Part shown: piece by piece, positions 33,701-43,149 of the stretch
How the letters are laid out: each line of letters begins with the position of its first letter
Numbering within the stretch: position 1 is the first letter of the stretch
Assembly (NCBI GenBank): GCA_027459705.1
Contig: DAIDHM010000057.1
Location: forward strand, 1-64,000
From: Ktedonobacteria bacterium
GTDB taxonomy: Bacteria; Chloroflexota; Ktedonobacteria; Ktedonobacterales; JACDGC01
Length of the DNA: 64,000 nucleotides
Direction: 5' to 3'
Translations under genes and position numbers: made by a program
The notes under the pieces: model-generated
The model's database searches: none
What the model saw: the letters and a program-made list of their open reading frames with translations, nothing else
What the model was told of the DNA's origin: nothing

Positions 33701-34972
33701 ATGGCAGAGTCACAATCAACCGATATCCTGATCGTCGGTGGCGGTCCCGCTGGCCTGGCGGCGGCGGAAGCCGCTGCGCGCTATGGCGCGCGCACCGTTG
33801 TCCTCGAACGCCAAAAAGAGATCGGGTATCCGGTGCATACGAGCGGAGGCACCTGGATCAGCGATATGCTTGCGCTGGGCGTTCCACCCCACCTCTACCA
33901 CCCCATACACCACATCACGTTTCTCTCCCCCCAAAACAGCGCCCGGTTTAGCTATCCTGATCCGGTCTGTGCGGTGCTGGATGTGCGAGGCCTCTATCAG
34001 CATAGCGCTGAGCGAGCGATTCGTCAGGGCGCGTCGATTCAACTGGCGGCGCCGGTCGAGGGTCCGATCATGGAGGATGGCCGGGTAGTGGGGGTGCGCG
34101 CGAAAAACGCGCTCAACGAATCGATCGAATGGCGCGCGGCCGTCACCCTCGACTGCTCGGGCTTCTCTTCTACCCTGGCGACTCGCGTCGGCCTCCATGG
34201 GGGCTATAAACGATATGGTTATGGCGCTGAGTGGGACTTAGTGGCGCCCAATTATCCCGACGATGAATTGTACCTGATCATGGGGAGCCAGGTCGCGCCC
34301 GCCGGCTATGCCTGGGCATTTCCGCGTGGCAAGGGCCGGGTGCGGCTTGGCGTGGGGGTCATCCGTCCCGATGTGGATGAGGATGCCAGACAGTACTTGC
34401 ATACCTTCACCGAGAGACTCCCCCAATTAGCGCCGGTCTTTACAGGCGCTTCGGCAGTCGAATATCACACCGGGCTTTTTCCCTCCGAAGGCGCTATGCC
34501 CCATTTCGTCATGGATGGCCTGATGACCGCCGGAGATTCCGCGGGTCAGGGTTCGACCCTGGTCGGCGAGGGTATACGTTTCGCCATGTATGCCGGACAG
34601 ATGGCGGGCGAGACCGCGGCCACAGCCGTCAAAAAGGGTGATACCTCGGCAAAAGGACTGCGCGATTTCGAGCGCGCCTGGAAAGCTCGCTTCGGACGCA
34701 ATCTCGATGTCGCACTGCTCATTAACCATCGTATTGCCGCCTACAGCGATCAGCAATGGGACGACAGCCTCAACCTGCTGAAGCGCCTCACCCCTGCCCA
34801 AGCCGCCGAAGCGGTCAGAGGTGACTTCAGCGCCAGGTTGCTTTTCGGTATTCTTCGCCGCAATCCAGTGCTCCTGCGTACCGGTTCGCGCGCCTTCGTC
34901 CAATCTATTCTGGAGCGCGCAGGTATCAATCAACCATTGTCCGATTCAGCAGCATTGCCCGAAACACCCTAG
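33701..34972 (+). CDS. Geranylgeranyl-reductase family FAD oxidoreductase
   Basis: A 423-residue flavoprotein. The N-terminal ILIVGGGPAGLAAAEAAARYG is the FAD Rossmann motif, with ERQKEIGYPVHTSGG after it; the second FAD motif is LMTAGDSAGQGSTLVGEGIRFAM. This order and the substrate-facing YAWAFPRGKGRVRLGVGV segment match the geranylgeranyl reductase family (archaeal lipid saturation, ChlP). In Bacteria such enzymes reduce isoprenoid double bonds of quinones, carotenoids or lipids; the substrate here is unknown. The ATG has a weak AGG site. Three genes follow on the same strand. Confidence 0.85.
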   Translation: MAESQSTDILIVGGGPAGLAAAEAAARYGARTVVLERQKEIGYPVHTSGGTWISDMLALGVPPHLYHPIHHITFLSPQNSARFSYPDPVCAVLDVRGLYQHSAERAIRQGASIQLAAPVEGPIMEDGRVVGVRAKNALNESIEWRAAVTLDCSGFSSTLATRVGLHGGYKRYGYGAEWDLVAPNYPDDELYLIMGSQVAPAGYAWAFPRGKGRVRLGVGVIRPDVDEDARQYLHTFTERLPQLAPVFTGASAVEYHTGLFPSEGAMPHFVMDGLMTAGDSAGQGSTLVGEGIRFAMYAGQMAGETAATAVKKGDTSAKGLRDFERAWKARFGRNLDVALLINHRIAAYSDQQWDDSLNLLKRLTPAQAAEAVRGDFSARLLFGILRRNPVLLRTGSRAFVQSILERAGINQPLSDSAALPETP

Positions 34973-35123
34973 GCAACGGGGCGCGTGGGTCTGTGGCAAT
35001 GCTGCACAGCGGCGCGCATTCCTGCCGCGTGCGCAATCCAATGACTTGCGCAAGTTCACAGGCAATGGGCCGAGCGCTGCCGGCCCTTGCCACGAGGTCG
35101 AAGATGGATGCGTGAGGTGGTGC

Positions 35124-35840
35124 ATGCCCGGCTCGAACGCGCGATGGCGCAACGTCGTACGGTTCCTCATTGGCTTGACCCTCCTGCTCTGCCTCAGCCT
35201 CGCCGCGTTCCAGGTAGCCGATCCGGCAGCGTTGCCACCCTTCCGGCAGATCTTCACCGCCGCATCGTCCACCCCAGCGCCACCAGGTGCTGCGCAGCGT
35301 ATCGTCGACCGTGTTCCAACCTTCACCCAGGCCGACGAGTCGATTGGCTATGATGGGTTGGCGCAATATCAGCGCTACTGGGCCAGTGCTTGCAGCGCCG
35401 CTGTCAGCGCGGAGGTCTTGACCGCCTGGGGCGATCCCCACGCGACCATCGGGAGGATGATTGATATTCTGGGCGCGACGCTGTCACCAACAGCTGGCTT
35501 GATAGATAGCGCGGGATTCGTGACAGTCGGACGCGCGGAAGGCTTTGCAGTCGCTGTACGCTCGCAAGCGTCGCTCACAGCGCTCATCCATATCGTGCGA
35601 GATCTTGGCTTTCCCGCTATCGTCGGTGTCCGTGCCTCGCTCGCCAGCGCGTATCCTGACCTCACGGCTGGTCACTTCCTGGTCGTCACTGGCAGCGATG
35701 CTCAGGGGTTCCAGATAGTCGACTCCTCGCTCTATTTCATTCACTACCTGACAGTCGCGGCATTCCAGACCCTCTGGAATAACGCGGATCGCCAGATCAT
35801 CCTGTTTGTGCCACTCGGCACGCCATTGCCATCCCTCTGA
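35124..35840 (+). CDS. Secreted C39-like cysteine peptidase-fold protein
   Basis: A 238-residue protein with an N-terminal signal or anchor (NVVRFLIGLTLLLCLSLAAF). The mature part resembles the C39-like (peptidase_C39_2) fold. The candidate catalytic Cys is in YWASACSAAVSAEVL, the His in AGHFLVVTG and the Asp in FQIVDSS. Such proteins are often extracytoplasmic peptidases, but the substrate is unknown. The ATG at 35124 with GAGGTG just upstream is preferred; the frame is open 100 codons upstream, overlapping the flavoprotein gene. It ends 34 bases before rdgB. Confidence 0.7.
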   Translation: MPGSNARWRNVVRFLIGLTLLLCLSLAAFQVADPAALPPFRQIFTAASSTPAPPGAAQRIVDRVPTFTQADESIGYDGLAQYQRYWASACSAAVSAEVLTAWGDPHATIGRMIDILGATLSPTAGLIDSAGFVTVGRAEGFAVAVRSQASLTALIHIVRDLGFPAIVGVRASLASAYPDLTAGHFLVVTGSDAQGFQIVDSSLYFIHYLTVAAFQTLWNNADRQIILFVPLGTPLPSL

Positions 35841-35874
35841 GTCATGGAATTGGCAAGAAAGGTTGTCACCCACC

Positions 35875-36483
35875 ATGCCACAATTGCTTTTAGCAACCAA
35901 TAATCCCGGCAAGTTGGTCGAGATGCGTGAGCTGCTCGGCACCGTGCCATTCGATCTCGTGTCGCTGCAGGATGTCGGGATACACTTCACCGCCGACGAA
36001 CCTTACGAGACCTACCTGGAGAATGCCATCAATAAGGCGCAGACCTACGCTAATGTCTCGGGACTCCTGGCACTCGCCGATGATTCCGGGCTTGAGATTG
36101 ACGCGATGGGTGGAGAACCCGGAGTGCAATCGGCTCATTTTGGTGGTACGGATACCCCGTATCCCGAACGCTTCCCATTGATCGCGGCACGGCTAGCCGG
36201 GGTAGATGCGGCGCACCACACGGCGCGTTACCGCTGTGTAATGGTCCTGGCTGAACCCGCCCCCGGGAAGAGGACGCGCCATGTCGAGGGCCTCTGTGAA
36301 GGCCAGATCATCGCGACACCCCGCGGCGCCAATGGATTTGGCTATGATCCGATCTTCCTGCTGCCCGACCAACAACGGACGATGGCAGAACTGAGTGCCG
36401 CGGAAAAAAATCAGATCAGTCACCGCGCCCTGGCCGCCCAGAAAATGGCTGAGATCCTCCGGCACTGGCCCGACCTGTGGTGA
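35875..36483 (+). CDS. rdgB: XTP/dITP diphosphatase (HAM1/RdgB)
   Basis: A 202-residue RdgB/HAM1 homologue, which hydrolyses dITP, XTP and similar deaminated purine nucleotides to keep them out of DNA. Signatures are LLATNNPGKLVEM at the start, ALADDSGLEIDAM (metal and nucleotide binding), GANGFGYDPIFL and the closing SHRALAAQKM. The ATG at 35875 is chosen because homology begins there; the frame extends 23 codons upstream into the previous gene. Confidence 0.96.
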   Translation: MPQLLLATNNPGKLVEMRELLGTVPFDLVSLQDVGIHFTADEPYETYLENAINKAQTYANVSGLLALADDSGLEIDAMGGEPGVQSAHFGGTDTPYPERFPLIAARLAGVDAAHHTARYRCVMVLAEPAPGKRTRHVEGLCEGQIIATPRGANGFGYDPIFLLPDQQRTMAELSAAEKNQISHRALAAQKMAEILRHWPDLW

Positions 36484-36533
36484 CTCGCAGGAGGTAATGC
36501 CTTCCACTGCTGTCTGCCGGGTCAGATTGCCCT

Positions 36534-37367
36534 TCATTCCGCGTTGACGGTCGAGTCGAGCCAGGTTGCGACGATCTGCGTGACGACCGCTTCACAACCA
36601 TTGTAGAAATGGTCGCAATCTGGCACGATGACGACATCACAAGGCGCCGCAGCCCGGCGCTGAAACTCCTCGGTCGGATAGATGACCGGATCCTCCTGAT
36701 CGCCACGCAGGTATAATATGGGACACTGGATATGGGGTGCCGTGGCCAGCGTATCCGGAGTCAATTCGAGACGATCCAGAAAACTCGCCGCGCTGATTAC
36801 ATTCCACCAACCTGCGAGCAACATCAACGATTGCCCCTGGCCTGCCGCGACGAGACGCCGGGCGTTCGCGGTGACCTCCGCCAGCTGGTCACCAGCCAAT
36901 TGGCCAACGGCGCAGGCGCGCGGCACTGTCGCTGGACCACCAGCATGTGCCGAGAGCATGACCAAAGCTCGCGTCTCGGGGTGGCGCGCGGCGAATTGCG
37001 CGGCCAGCATGCCGCCATTACTGTGCCCAATCACGATAGGTTGCGCAAAACCACGCTGCCTGAGCCAGGCCGCCGCCGCGTCGTTATCTGCCATCCCCTC
37101 GGCGGCAGTCTGAAAAGCCGCCCCAACCAGTGCCCGGCTATTACGAATGCTGAGGATATCGTGGCCCCGCCGATTGAACGCCAGACAGGCAAATCCCAGT
37201 TCAGTGAGCGCAGGTGGCAAGAAGCGTGGCGCGCCGGTATAGAAATTCATCGTATTGCCATGAAACAGCAATACGGCCCCACGCGTTCGTCCGGCTGGCA
37301 CATACCAGGCACCATCGAGAGGCTCACTCCCAGTGGGTATGCTGACAAGCTCAGTCTGCATCGCCAT
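36534..37367 (-). CDS. Alpha/beta hydrolase
   Basis: A 277-residue cytoplasmic alpha/beta-hydrolase. The oxyanion HGNTMNFYTG, nucleophile GHSNGG, acid in GDQEDPVIYP and His in DCDHFYNG are all present in order. This pattern resembles serine esterases and lipases of the hydrolase_4/ABC type. Its ATG overlaps the cyclase stop (TGATG), so the two are co-translated. The substrate is unknown, but pairing with a cyclase-family amidohydrolase hints at a shared catabolic role. Confidence 0.82.
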   Translation of the reverse strand: MAMQTELVSIPTGSEPLDGAWYVPAGRTRGAVLLFHGNTMNFYTGAPRFLPPALTELGFACLAFNRRGHDILSIRNSRALVGAAFQTAAEGMADNDAAAAWLRQRGFAQPIVIGHSNGGMLAAQFAARHPETRALVMLSAHAGGPATVPRACAVGQLAGDQLAEVTANARRLVAAGQGQSLMLLAGWWNVISAASFLDRLELTPDTLATAPHIQCPILYLRGDQEDPVIYPTEEFQRRAAAPCDVVIVPDCDHFYNGCEAVVTQIVATWLDSTVNAE

Positions 37368-38059
37368 CAATCTTCCACCAGCGCGACGGCCCGGACGGGC
37401 GATCCGGTCCCAGCGCGAAATTTGAGCGGGAAACCCATAAAGGTGAAGCGCTTCCCCACCACAGCACGTAAATTGGCCAGATTCTCATAATGTGTCATGC
37501 CGTGCGCCCGGCACATCATGTGGCAGGGATAGGTTTTGCTGACTGGATTATCCGGACTGGGGGTATCGACCCCAAAGGTTTTGATTCCATGTTCCACGAG
37601 CCAGTTGCTCGCGCTCTCATCCAGCCCCGGGTATTCCCAGGTGTACTCTGGCGTTCCACCAAAACGGTCCGCCGTCCCAGTATAGATAAGCAAAATGTCA
37701 CCGCGCTGCACGTTGGCCCGCGCCACCTCAACCCCGCGATCCATGTCGAGGGCGGTGATGTACGCATGCGGGCCGCGATGCGAGACATCAATACAGGTCC
37801 CTGGCCCATAAAAGACTTCCAAAGACATCTGATCGATCGTTGGCGCTTCAGGTCGCGGATCCAGATGGCTGATCGCATCCACATGGGTCGGACCGTGGTC
37901 ACAGAGCAAAACACCGCGAGATTGGAATGAAAAACCACCCTCGAAGTTTTGGGCGGTCTCGGCATGCGAAGCATGCTCCCAGATGACGGTCTTGAGATGC
38001 CCTTTATAGACGGGCATCCCTTGATAGATCTCTTGTGAGAGATCAATGAGTTGAGGCAA
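37367..38059 (-). CDS. Cyclase-family (kynurenine formamidase-like) hydrolase
   Basis: A 230-residue cyclase-family protein (PF04199). The metal-binding motif HGPTHVDAISH at about residue 55 is the family HxGTHxDxPxH, and SWYxx-like loops follow. Members are metal-dependent hydrolases or dehydratases, such as kynurenine formamidase and isatin hydrolase. The start is the TTG at 38059, six bases after a perfect AAGGAGGG; the longer frame to 38119 has no site. It is coupled to the downstream alpha/beta hydrolase, and formamidase is plausible but not shown. Confidence 0.83.
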   Translation of the reverse strand: MPQLIDLSQEIYQGMPVYKGHLKTVIWEHASHAETAQNFEGGFSFQSRGVLLCDHGPTHVDAISHLDPRPEAPTIDQMSLEVFYGPGTCIDVSHRGPHAYITALDMDRGVEVARANVQRGDILLIYTGTADRFGGTPEYTWEYPGLDESASNWLVEHGIKTFGVDTPSPDNPVSKTYPCHMMCRAHGMTHYENLANLRAVVGKRFTFMGFPLKFRAGTGSPVRAVALVED

Positions 38060-38181
38060 CGCTATCCCTCCTTCAGCATGGTCGCCATGCGTCCACCATA
38101 ACACACGCTCCTGGGGCAACCAGCACGCGACTCCACCCAGCCAGATTGTAGAGGCATGTCACCCCAGGAGCGCTTCACGCT

Positions 38182-38622
38182 TCAATTGATGGCGGGACGC
38201 TCCTCGATCGGTAACGGGGAATCAGGATCCCAGGCAAAGAGTTCGATGAAATTCTGATCAGGATCGAACACGTACATTTGGATCACGCCATCGCCACGCG
38301 GCATAGGGCCCGCAAAGACCTCCACCCCATGCGCGCGCAGGTGGGTGATGGTCGCGGCGAGATCATCCACCTCCAGCGCCAGATGGTGGGCCAGGCCCAG
38401 ACGTGCGCCGGAGCCATCCGCACCAAACCCGGACGTTGCGGTGGTGTCATCCTTGAGGATCAGGTGAAATTCGAAACCAAGTCCACGAAACCATCGACCC
38501 CGAAATGTGAAGTTCCGCGGCCGTGGAACCTCCTGCAGGCCTAACACTTCCCCATAAAACCAGCCGGCACGATCCAGGTCGGTCACGATCAGCGCGCTAT
38601 GATCCAGTTTCTTGATATGCAT
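38182..38622 (-). CDS. VOC (glyoxalase/bleomycin resistance) family protein
   Basis: A 146-residue vicinal-oxygen-chelate protein with two beta-alpha-beta-beta-beta repeats. Probable metal ligands are His8 (KLDHSALIV), the His in LAHHLALEVDD and the Glu in NFIELFAWDP. VOC members include glyoxalase I, dioxygenases and antibiotic-binding proteins, so the specific reaction is unknown. A GAGGGG site precedes the ATG. It heads the minus-strand group with the cyclase and hydrolase, about 120 bases upstream of them. Confidence 0.87.
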   Translation of the reverse strand: MHIKKLDHSALIVTDLDRAGWFYGEVLGLQEVPRPRNFTFRGRWFRGLGFEFHLILKDDTTATSGFGADGSGARLGLAHHLALEVDDLAATITHLRAHGVEVFAGPMPRGDGVIQMYVFDPDQNFIELFAWDPDSPLPIEERPAIN

Positions 38623-39006
38623 GTTCGCCCCTCACCTGATTGACTGAAACGAGCAATCACACAGCGTCCGTGCGATTCCCCTGTGGCTTACGATACCATG
38701 CAGACCACGCTCGCGGTATGTTGGTGGCAACGAAGTGCATGGTGGTGCATTGTCATCGGCGACAACAACACGGCCTGAGGAGCTTGCTCCCCTTTCTATT
38801 CATACACATGCTCCCTGTTGTGAACATAATCGCGCATTTGAGGGCAGGTTGTGCCCAATCGCCCCGAATCGAGATCGGTTTGAGTGTCGCGTCTGACATA
38901 GTAAACAGTGGATCAGGAGATCGCGAGGACGCCGTAGTGGGCGCAATTGCTCCCATACCCCATGCCATCGGCCCCGGATCGTTCGCTCCTTGATAAGGAG
39001 AACACT
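38623..39006 (+). other. Intergenic leader of the stress operon
   Basis: About 380 bases between divergent genes. No gene seen. The last 15 bases before the spacer hold a CTCCTT-GAT-AAGGAG hairpin (38986-39000), in which the ribosome site itself is the 3' arm. Confidence 0.5.
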
Positions 39007-40080
39007 ATGCAAACCACCTTGCTTGAGCAACTCGCCCATCTACCCGCTAGTGATCTGCCAGTGTTGAGCGTTTATCTGGACGTACGTCCGCTCGGGTCGC
39101 TGCCCGGCGAGCGCGCGGATCTCGTGAAATTGCGAGGTCGGCTACACGCAATCGCTGAGTCGTACTGGCCGCGTAGTGTGGCGTATGACGAACTGCAGCG
39201 AGATGTTGCGCTACTGGAAGATGAGTTAACAGCGGATTTACCGAAGAATGCTGTCGGTGTGGCTTATTTCGTCGCGGGCCAACTTGATCTCTGCCTTTCG
39301 TACATCGCGACCACACCTTTCGCGTTTGAGGTTGCCTATGCACCAACCTTCCATCTCTATCAACTCGCCAAGGTAGCGGAGCACACCCCTGCCACCGTCG
39401 TAGTGGTCGTGGATCGCGAGACGGCCCGACTTTTCGTTGCGAGACGTGGGGCATTGCGCGAGGTGGAAGATCTCACCGAAGAAGCACGTTCGATGCGGCA
39501 GATCCATTTCTTCGCCGGAGTGGGGATCAAGCATTACGAACGACATTTTGACGAACACCGCCGTATCTTCGCTCGCGAAATCGCCGCGGAACTGGAGCGC
39601 CTCGCGCATGCGGAAGACGCTACCCAGATTATCCTGGCTGGTAACAGTGAGGCGATCCCCTGGTTACGCGCTGAGCTGTCTGCGGACCTGCGCCCAATCG
39701 TTCTCCCAGTCACGGTTCCGGTCGCGATCGACGAAATCCCAGCGGAAATCAATTCGCTCATCACGCCGATCTTGTCGGCTACCGCCGCGGACGCAGCTCG
39801 CGCAATTGGAGATCGTGTGGTCGACGCACTACGCGCCCACGGATTGGGTATCGTCGGTCCCACCGCGGTCCGCGCCCTCTGTGAGCTGGGCCAGGTAGAT
39901 ACCTTAGTTCTGACGGAGGACGCGGCGATCGATCTCGAGACGCGCAATGACCTGGTACGCACCGCGCTGGCAACCCGTGCCAAAGTGGAGTTCATTGCTC
40001 CCCATGCCGTGTTGAACCACCTGGGTGGCGTAGGCGCGTTGCTGCGATACCGCCAGGAGGCGCCGCTGTTGACCCGTTGA
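39007..40080 (+). CDS. aeRF1-like (baeRF family 10) protein
   Basis: A 357-residue protein of the bacterial archaeo-eukaryotic release-factor-like group (baeRF10). Features seen are LPVLSVYLDVRP near the N-terminus, a central VVVVVDRETARLFVARRG typical of the family's eRF1 domain-2-like region, then IHFFAGVGIKHYERHFDEH and a C-terminal LxEDAAIDLETRND with ARAKVEFIAPHAVLNHLGGVGALLRY. The family is predicted to act on stalled ribosomes under stress; that is a comparative proposal, not tested here. The ribosome site AAGGAG sits in a potential hairpin. It is first of three genes. Confidence 0.8.
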   Translation: MQTTLLEQLAHLPASDLPVLSVYLDVRPLGSLPGERADLVKLRGRLHAIAESYWPRSVAYDELQRDVALLEDELTADLPKNAVGVAYFVAGQLDLCLSYIATTPFAFEVAYAPTFHLYQLAKVAEHTPATVVVVVDRETARLFVARRGALREVEDLTEEARSMRQIHFFAGVGIKHYERHFDEHRRIFAREIAAELERLAHAEDATQIILAGNSEAIPWLRAELSADLRPIVLPVTVPVAIDEIPAEINSLITPILSATAADAARAIGDRVVDALRAHGLGIVGPTAVRALCELGQVDTLVLTEDAAIDLETRNDLVRTALATRAKVEFIAPHAVLNHLGGVGALLRYRQEAPLLTR

Positions 40081-40127
40081 AAGCTCGCGAACATCGAGGT
40101 TTCGCACAGTTGAAAGGATGAACAAGT

Positions 40128-40802
40128 ATGGTTTCCAAGATGGCAACACAGACGGATAGCGACATTCAGTTGGATGTCATGGACGAGATTCGCTGGGACG
40201 CACGACTCATGGCGACAGACATCGGCGTCGGTGTCAAGAATGGCGTCGTCTCGCTCAGCGGCTGGGTCGACTCATATCATAAGAAGATTGCCGCGGAAGA
40301 GGCGGCCTTCCGGGTCCGCGGAACATTGGCAGTTGCCAATGAGATCGACGTGCGCTTACCAAGTTCCGCTGAGCGTACGGATGCGGAATTAGCACAGACC
40401 GTCCTCAATGCCTTGAAATGGGATACTACTATCCCAACTGGCACGTTGGAAGTGACGGTCTCCAAAGGATGGGTGACTATTAAGGGCACGGTCGAGTATG
40501 GCTACCTGAAAGTCGATGCTGACCGCGTCGTTCAGCGCATCGCGGGCGTCCGTGGTGTGACAAACCAGATCACCATCCGATCGACCTTGAAACCGATCGA
40601 TATCAAGGAGCGAATCGAGAAAGCGCTCGTCCGCAATGCCCAGACGGATGCCCAAAGCATTACCGTCGAGACCAAAGAGCACCATGTCATCTTGCGCGGG
40701 ACTGTACGTTCGTACGCCGAAAAAATAGCGGCTGAACAGACTGCCTGGTCGGCGCCAGGTGTCAGAAGCATTGAGAACAACTTGATCATTCAGCCGTTCT
40801 GA
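40128..40802 (+). CDS. BON-domain protein (three domains)
   Basis: A 224-residue protein containing three consecutive BON domains of about 65 residues (roughly residues 14-78, 85-150 and 155-223), with VGVKNGVVSLSGWVDSYHKKIAAEEAAF and VSKGWVTIKGTVEYGYLKVDADRVVQRIAGV the clearest repeats. BON domains bind phospholipids and occur in OsmY and similar osmotic-stress proteins, most of them periplasmic. I see no signal peptide, so a cytoplasmic location is likely. The gene lies 47 bases downstream of the baeRF gene with its own AAAGGA site. Confidence 0.87.
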   Translation: MVSKMATQTDSDIQLDVMDEIRWDARLMATDIGVGVKNGVVSLSGWVDSYHKKIAAEEAAFRVRGTLAVANEIDVRLPSSAERTDAELAQTVLNALKWDTTIPTGTLEVTVSKGWVTIKGTVEYGYLKVDADRVVQRIAGVRGVTNQITIRSTLKPIDIKERIEKALVRNAQTDAQSITVETKEHHVILRGTVRSYAEKIAAEQTAWSAPGVRSIENNLIIQPF

Positions 40803-40825
40803 GGCACGCGGAAAGGAAATTGAAC

Positions 40826-41053
40826 ATGGCCAAACAACCCGTGATGAGCAATCTCAGCTACGATCTGCTCACCGTCTTGCAGAATAAGCTTGAGGCGCTC
40901 GCTGCCTATGAAGTGTATCTGAAGGATTGCAAGGAGTCTGGTGAAGATTCCTGCCATCAATTGGTAGCAGACCTCAAGCACGATGATGAACTACACGTAG
41001 CAAAACTGCGCGCGGAGCTAGAGCGATTGGTGCGAGAGGGCAAATTTCATTGA
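40826..41053 (+). CDS. Small helical protein, possibly ferritin-like
   Basis: A 75-residue protein predicted to be two long helices: SYDLLTVLQNKLEALAAYEVYLKDC and then HDDELHVAKLRAELERLVREG. Conserved Glu/His in the helices recall four-helix ferritin-like proteins, but metal binding is inferred. The ATG at 40826 has AAAGGA upstream and is favoured over a TTG two codons earlier. It ends a probable stress operon with the baeRF and BON genes, and a strong terminator follows. Confidence 0.7.
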   Translation: MAKQPVMSNLSYDLLTVLQNKLEALAAYEVYLKDCKESGEDSCHQLVADLKHDDELHVAKLRAELERLVREGKFH

Positions 41054-41084
41054 GTGAGCTCGCAACCAAGCTCGATGCTGGTAT

Positions 41085-41119
41085 CAGCGGCCGTTACCCG
41101 TATTGGGTAACGGCCGCTG
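41085..41119 (+). terminator. Terminator of the stress operon
   Basis: A perfect 15-base stem (41085-41099 with 41105-41119) with a 5-base loop. It lies about 30 bases past the stop at 41053. It lacks a strong T tract but would also stop the convergent transcript. Confidence 0.7.
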
Positions 41120-41205
41120 TTGCCCAGTGTCGCTAAGAACGGCATCCAGTGTGCAATATGGTTCTGAGAGCACATTGCTACGCCATGCATACGGGCGTGG
41201 CGCGT

Positions 41206-43149
41206 TTACAGTAAACGCAAAATCATGCATGCCAACTGCAGGTCGAGCAAATGTGTGATATCATCCAGGCGGGTTGACAGCAAATCTTCAATCTTGCGCA
41301 AACGGTAGCGCAAGGTATTGGGATGCAGCACTAACGCCAACGCCGCATCATGGATAGATTGGTTCGCTGTCAGATACGCTTCCAGGGCAGCCATAAGGAT
41401 GCCATCATGGGTCTCGTCATAGACCAATACGGCACGAAGCCGTCCCATCGCAAAGTCAAGCAGTTCGGACGCATTCTCGACCTGGAAGAGCAGGCGCATG
41501 ACTCCAAGATCGGAATAGGTCAATGTCTTGTCACGGCCACCCAAGCGTCGAATGACACGGAGCGATCGTTCTGCCTCGGCATGTGAGGTGCGGATCTGAT
41601 CGAGCGAGGGATAGATTTTACCCACCCCCACGGAGATGGTGAGATCAGGCAACATCTGGGCACACCGCGATCGCGCCGCGGCCACGACGCGTTCGGCCGA
41701 ACGCGGAGCAGTGTTTGCCCCCGTCACCACGCCGGCGACGGGAATATCGCCAGAGGCATCGCCGACATTGGTGAGAATGAGCGCCAATTGATCATGTCGG
41801 CCAGCTACCAGCGCATGGGGCGAGGAACTTCGCGCGATACCTTGCAGTGCATCGAAGAACCGACGACGGAGCGCGTCGATATCCGCCTCAGAGAGCCGTT
41901 GTTGGCCTACATAATGGCCAAACTGATCAATATCAAAGACCAGTACCTGAAAGGGTCCGCGCAGGTCGTGCCCGAGATAGCGTCCACGATCGCGCATCTG
42001 ATCGGCATCATCATAGCGTCCAGCAATGAGATCATCGGCAAAGCCATGGCGGACGCGGAGCTCAACCTCATGTGCCAGACGATCTTTGACGAGCTCCAGC
42101 GCCAGCACCGTAGCCCCATGCCCGAGCGCCCGCAGATGCAATGGGGGCGCGGGAAGCGCTGGCAGCAGGAGCGAAACATAGCCGAGAAGATGTTGGCCAG
42201 CGATGATCGGGGCGACCGCGCGCGCTTCTGCGAGGCCAAGCCGGGGCATAGCGGGAAGTTCGAATGGCGCGCGCGCATCTTTATCCGTCATTTTGGCGGC
42301 GCGAGCGGCGAGGGCCTCGCGCGAGAGCGCGGCAAGTTCGCCTCCGGCGCCCATCTCGCCGGATTGCGCGAGCACATGGCCAAATTGATCCTGCACGACG
42401 ACAGGGCTCTGCACAACGCGCGCGAGAGCCGCGGTAATGGCCGGAATGCCCTGATTGGTGAGGACCAACTGCGTGAGGGTAGTATGAATTTCAGCGGAGC
42501 GTTCGAGTAATCGGCGTTGCTCGTGCAATTCATCGGTCGTCTCTTCGAGCCGACCGATGGTCATTTGTTGCGCTTCCATGAGGCGGGCGATTTCAATGGC
42601 GATACCGACCTGGGTAGCTGCAAGCATGAGCGCGTCAATTTCGATCTGGGTATAATGGCGCGGTTCCAACTGATAACAATTGAGGGTGCCAATATGACGA
42701 CCATGACAGGAGAGGGGCAAGACGATTAAGGAGCGGTAATGTTCCTGCCGCGCCAGCGCACGCCATCGTACAAATTCAGGATCCGTCTCGGTGTCTTCCA
42801 CAATGACGATCTTGCCAGAACGAAACGCCTGGCTGGATGGTGATTCGTTGAATTCCAGTTCCTGGAGGTAGACGGGGAAGTTGTGGTTGATGGCTTCGAC
42901 ATAACTCTCTGAAAGGCCAGCCGACCCTTCGATCAAAAGCATCTGCGCGCGTTCCAGTAAAATCGCGCAGTAGTGGACCTGGAGCTTTTCGCGGATCGCA
43001 GCGGTCAGATCCCCCAGGGTTTCGTGTAGCGGACGAAAGCGTGCGAGCGTAGTAAAGATCTCACTGATCAGTAGTTGTTCGACTCCGCGCGATAAGACCG
43101 CCATGGGAATGCTTGTCTCGCGTTTGTACGGCAGAACCTCATTGTGCAC
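41206..43149 (-). CDS. GAF and PucR/CdaR-type transcriptional regulator
   Basis: A 647-residue regulator. A GAF domain (~30-190) precedes a long helix, then a second small-molecule-like domain (~240-360), a GGDEF-like/CdaR central region containing VLVFDIDQFGHYVG (FDID-QF rather than a full GGDEF), and the C-terminal PucR HTH (LEAYLTANQSIHDAALALVLHPNTLRYRLRKIEDLL). This layout is typical of CdaR/PucR regulators of catabolic genes. Start: GTG at 43149, seven bases after GGAGGA; a longer frame begins at 43197. The target genes are unknown; it lies next to the divergent promoter region of the zinc-ribbon gene. Confidence 0.83.
   Translation of the reverse strand: MHNEVLPYKRETSIPMAVLSRGVEQLLISEIFTTLARFRPLHETLGDLTAAIREKLQVHYCAILLERAQMLLIEGSAGLSESYVEAINHNFPVYLQELEFNESPSSQAFRSGKIVIVEDTETDPEFVRWRALARQEHYRSLIVLPLSCHGRHIGTLNCYQLEPRHYTQIEIDALMLAATQVGIAIEIARLMEAQQMTIGRLEETTDELHEQRRLLERSAEIHTTLTQLVLTNQGIPAITAALARVVQSPVVVQDQFGHVLAQSGEMGAGGELAALSREALAARAAKMTDKDARAPFELPAMPRLGLAEARAVAPIIAGQHLLGYVSLLLPALPAPPLHLRALGHGATVLALELVKDRLAHEVELRVRHGFADDLIAGRYDDADQMRDRGRYLGHDLRGPFQVLVFDIDQFGHYVGQQRLSEADIDALRRRFFDALQGIARSSSPHALVAGRHDQLALILTNVGDASGDIPVAGVVTGANTAPRSAERVVAAARSRCAQMLPDLTISVGVGKIYPSLDQIRTSHAEAERSLRVIRRLGGRDKTLTYSDLGVMRLLFQVENASELLDFAMGRLRAVLVYDETHDGILMAALEAYLTANQSIHDAALALVLHPNTLRYRLRKIEDLLSTRLDDITHLLDLQLACMILRLL

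Noticed and set aside
34926..35441. Minus-strand frame opposite the flavoprotein and peptidase genes
   Set aside because: It lies antisense to two well-supported genes and has a translation typical of a shadow frame.
42700..42800. Functional GGDEF domain in the PucR regulator
   Set aside because: The central region contains a FDIDQFGHYVG-type strand but no GGDEF signature, so it is treated as the degenerate CdaR-type middle domain.
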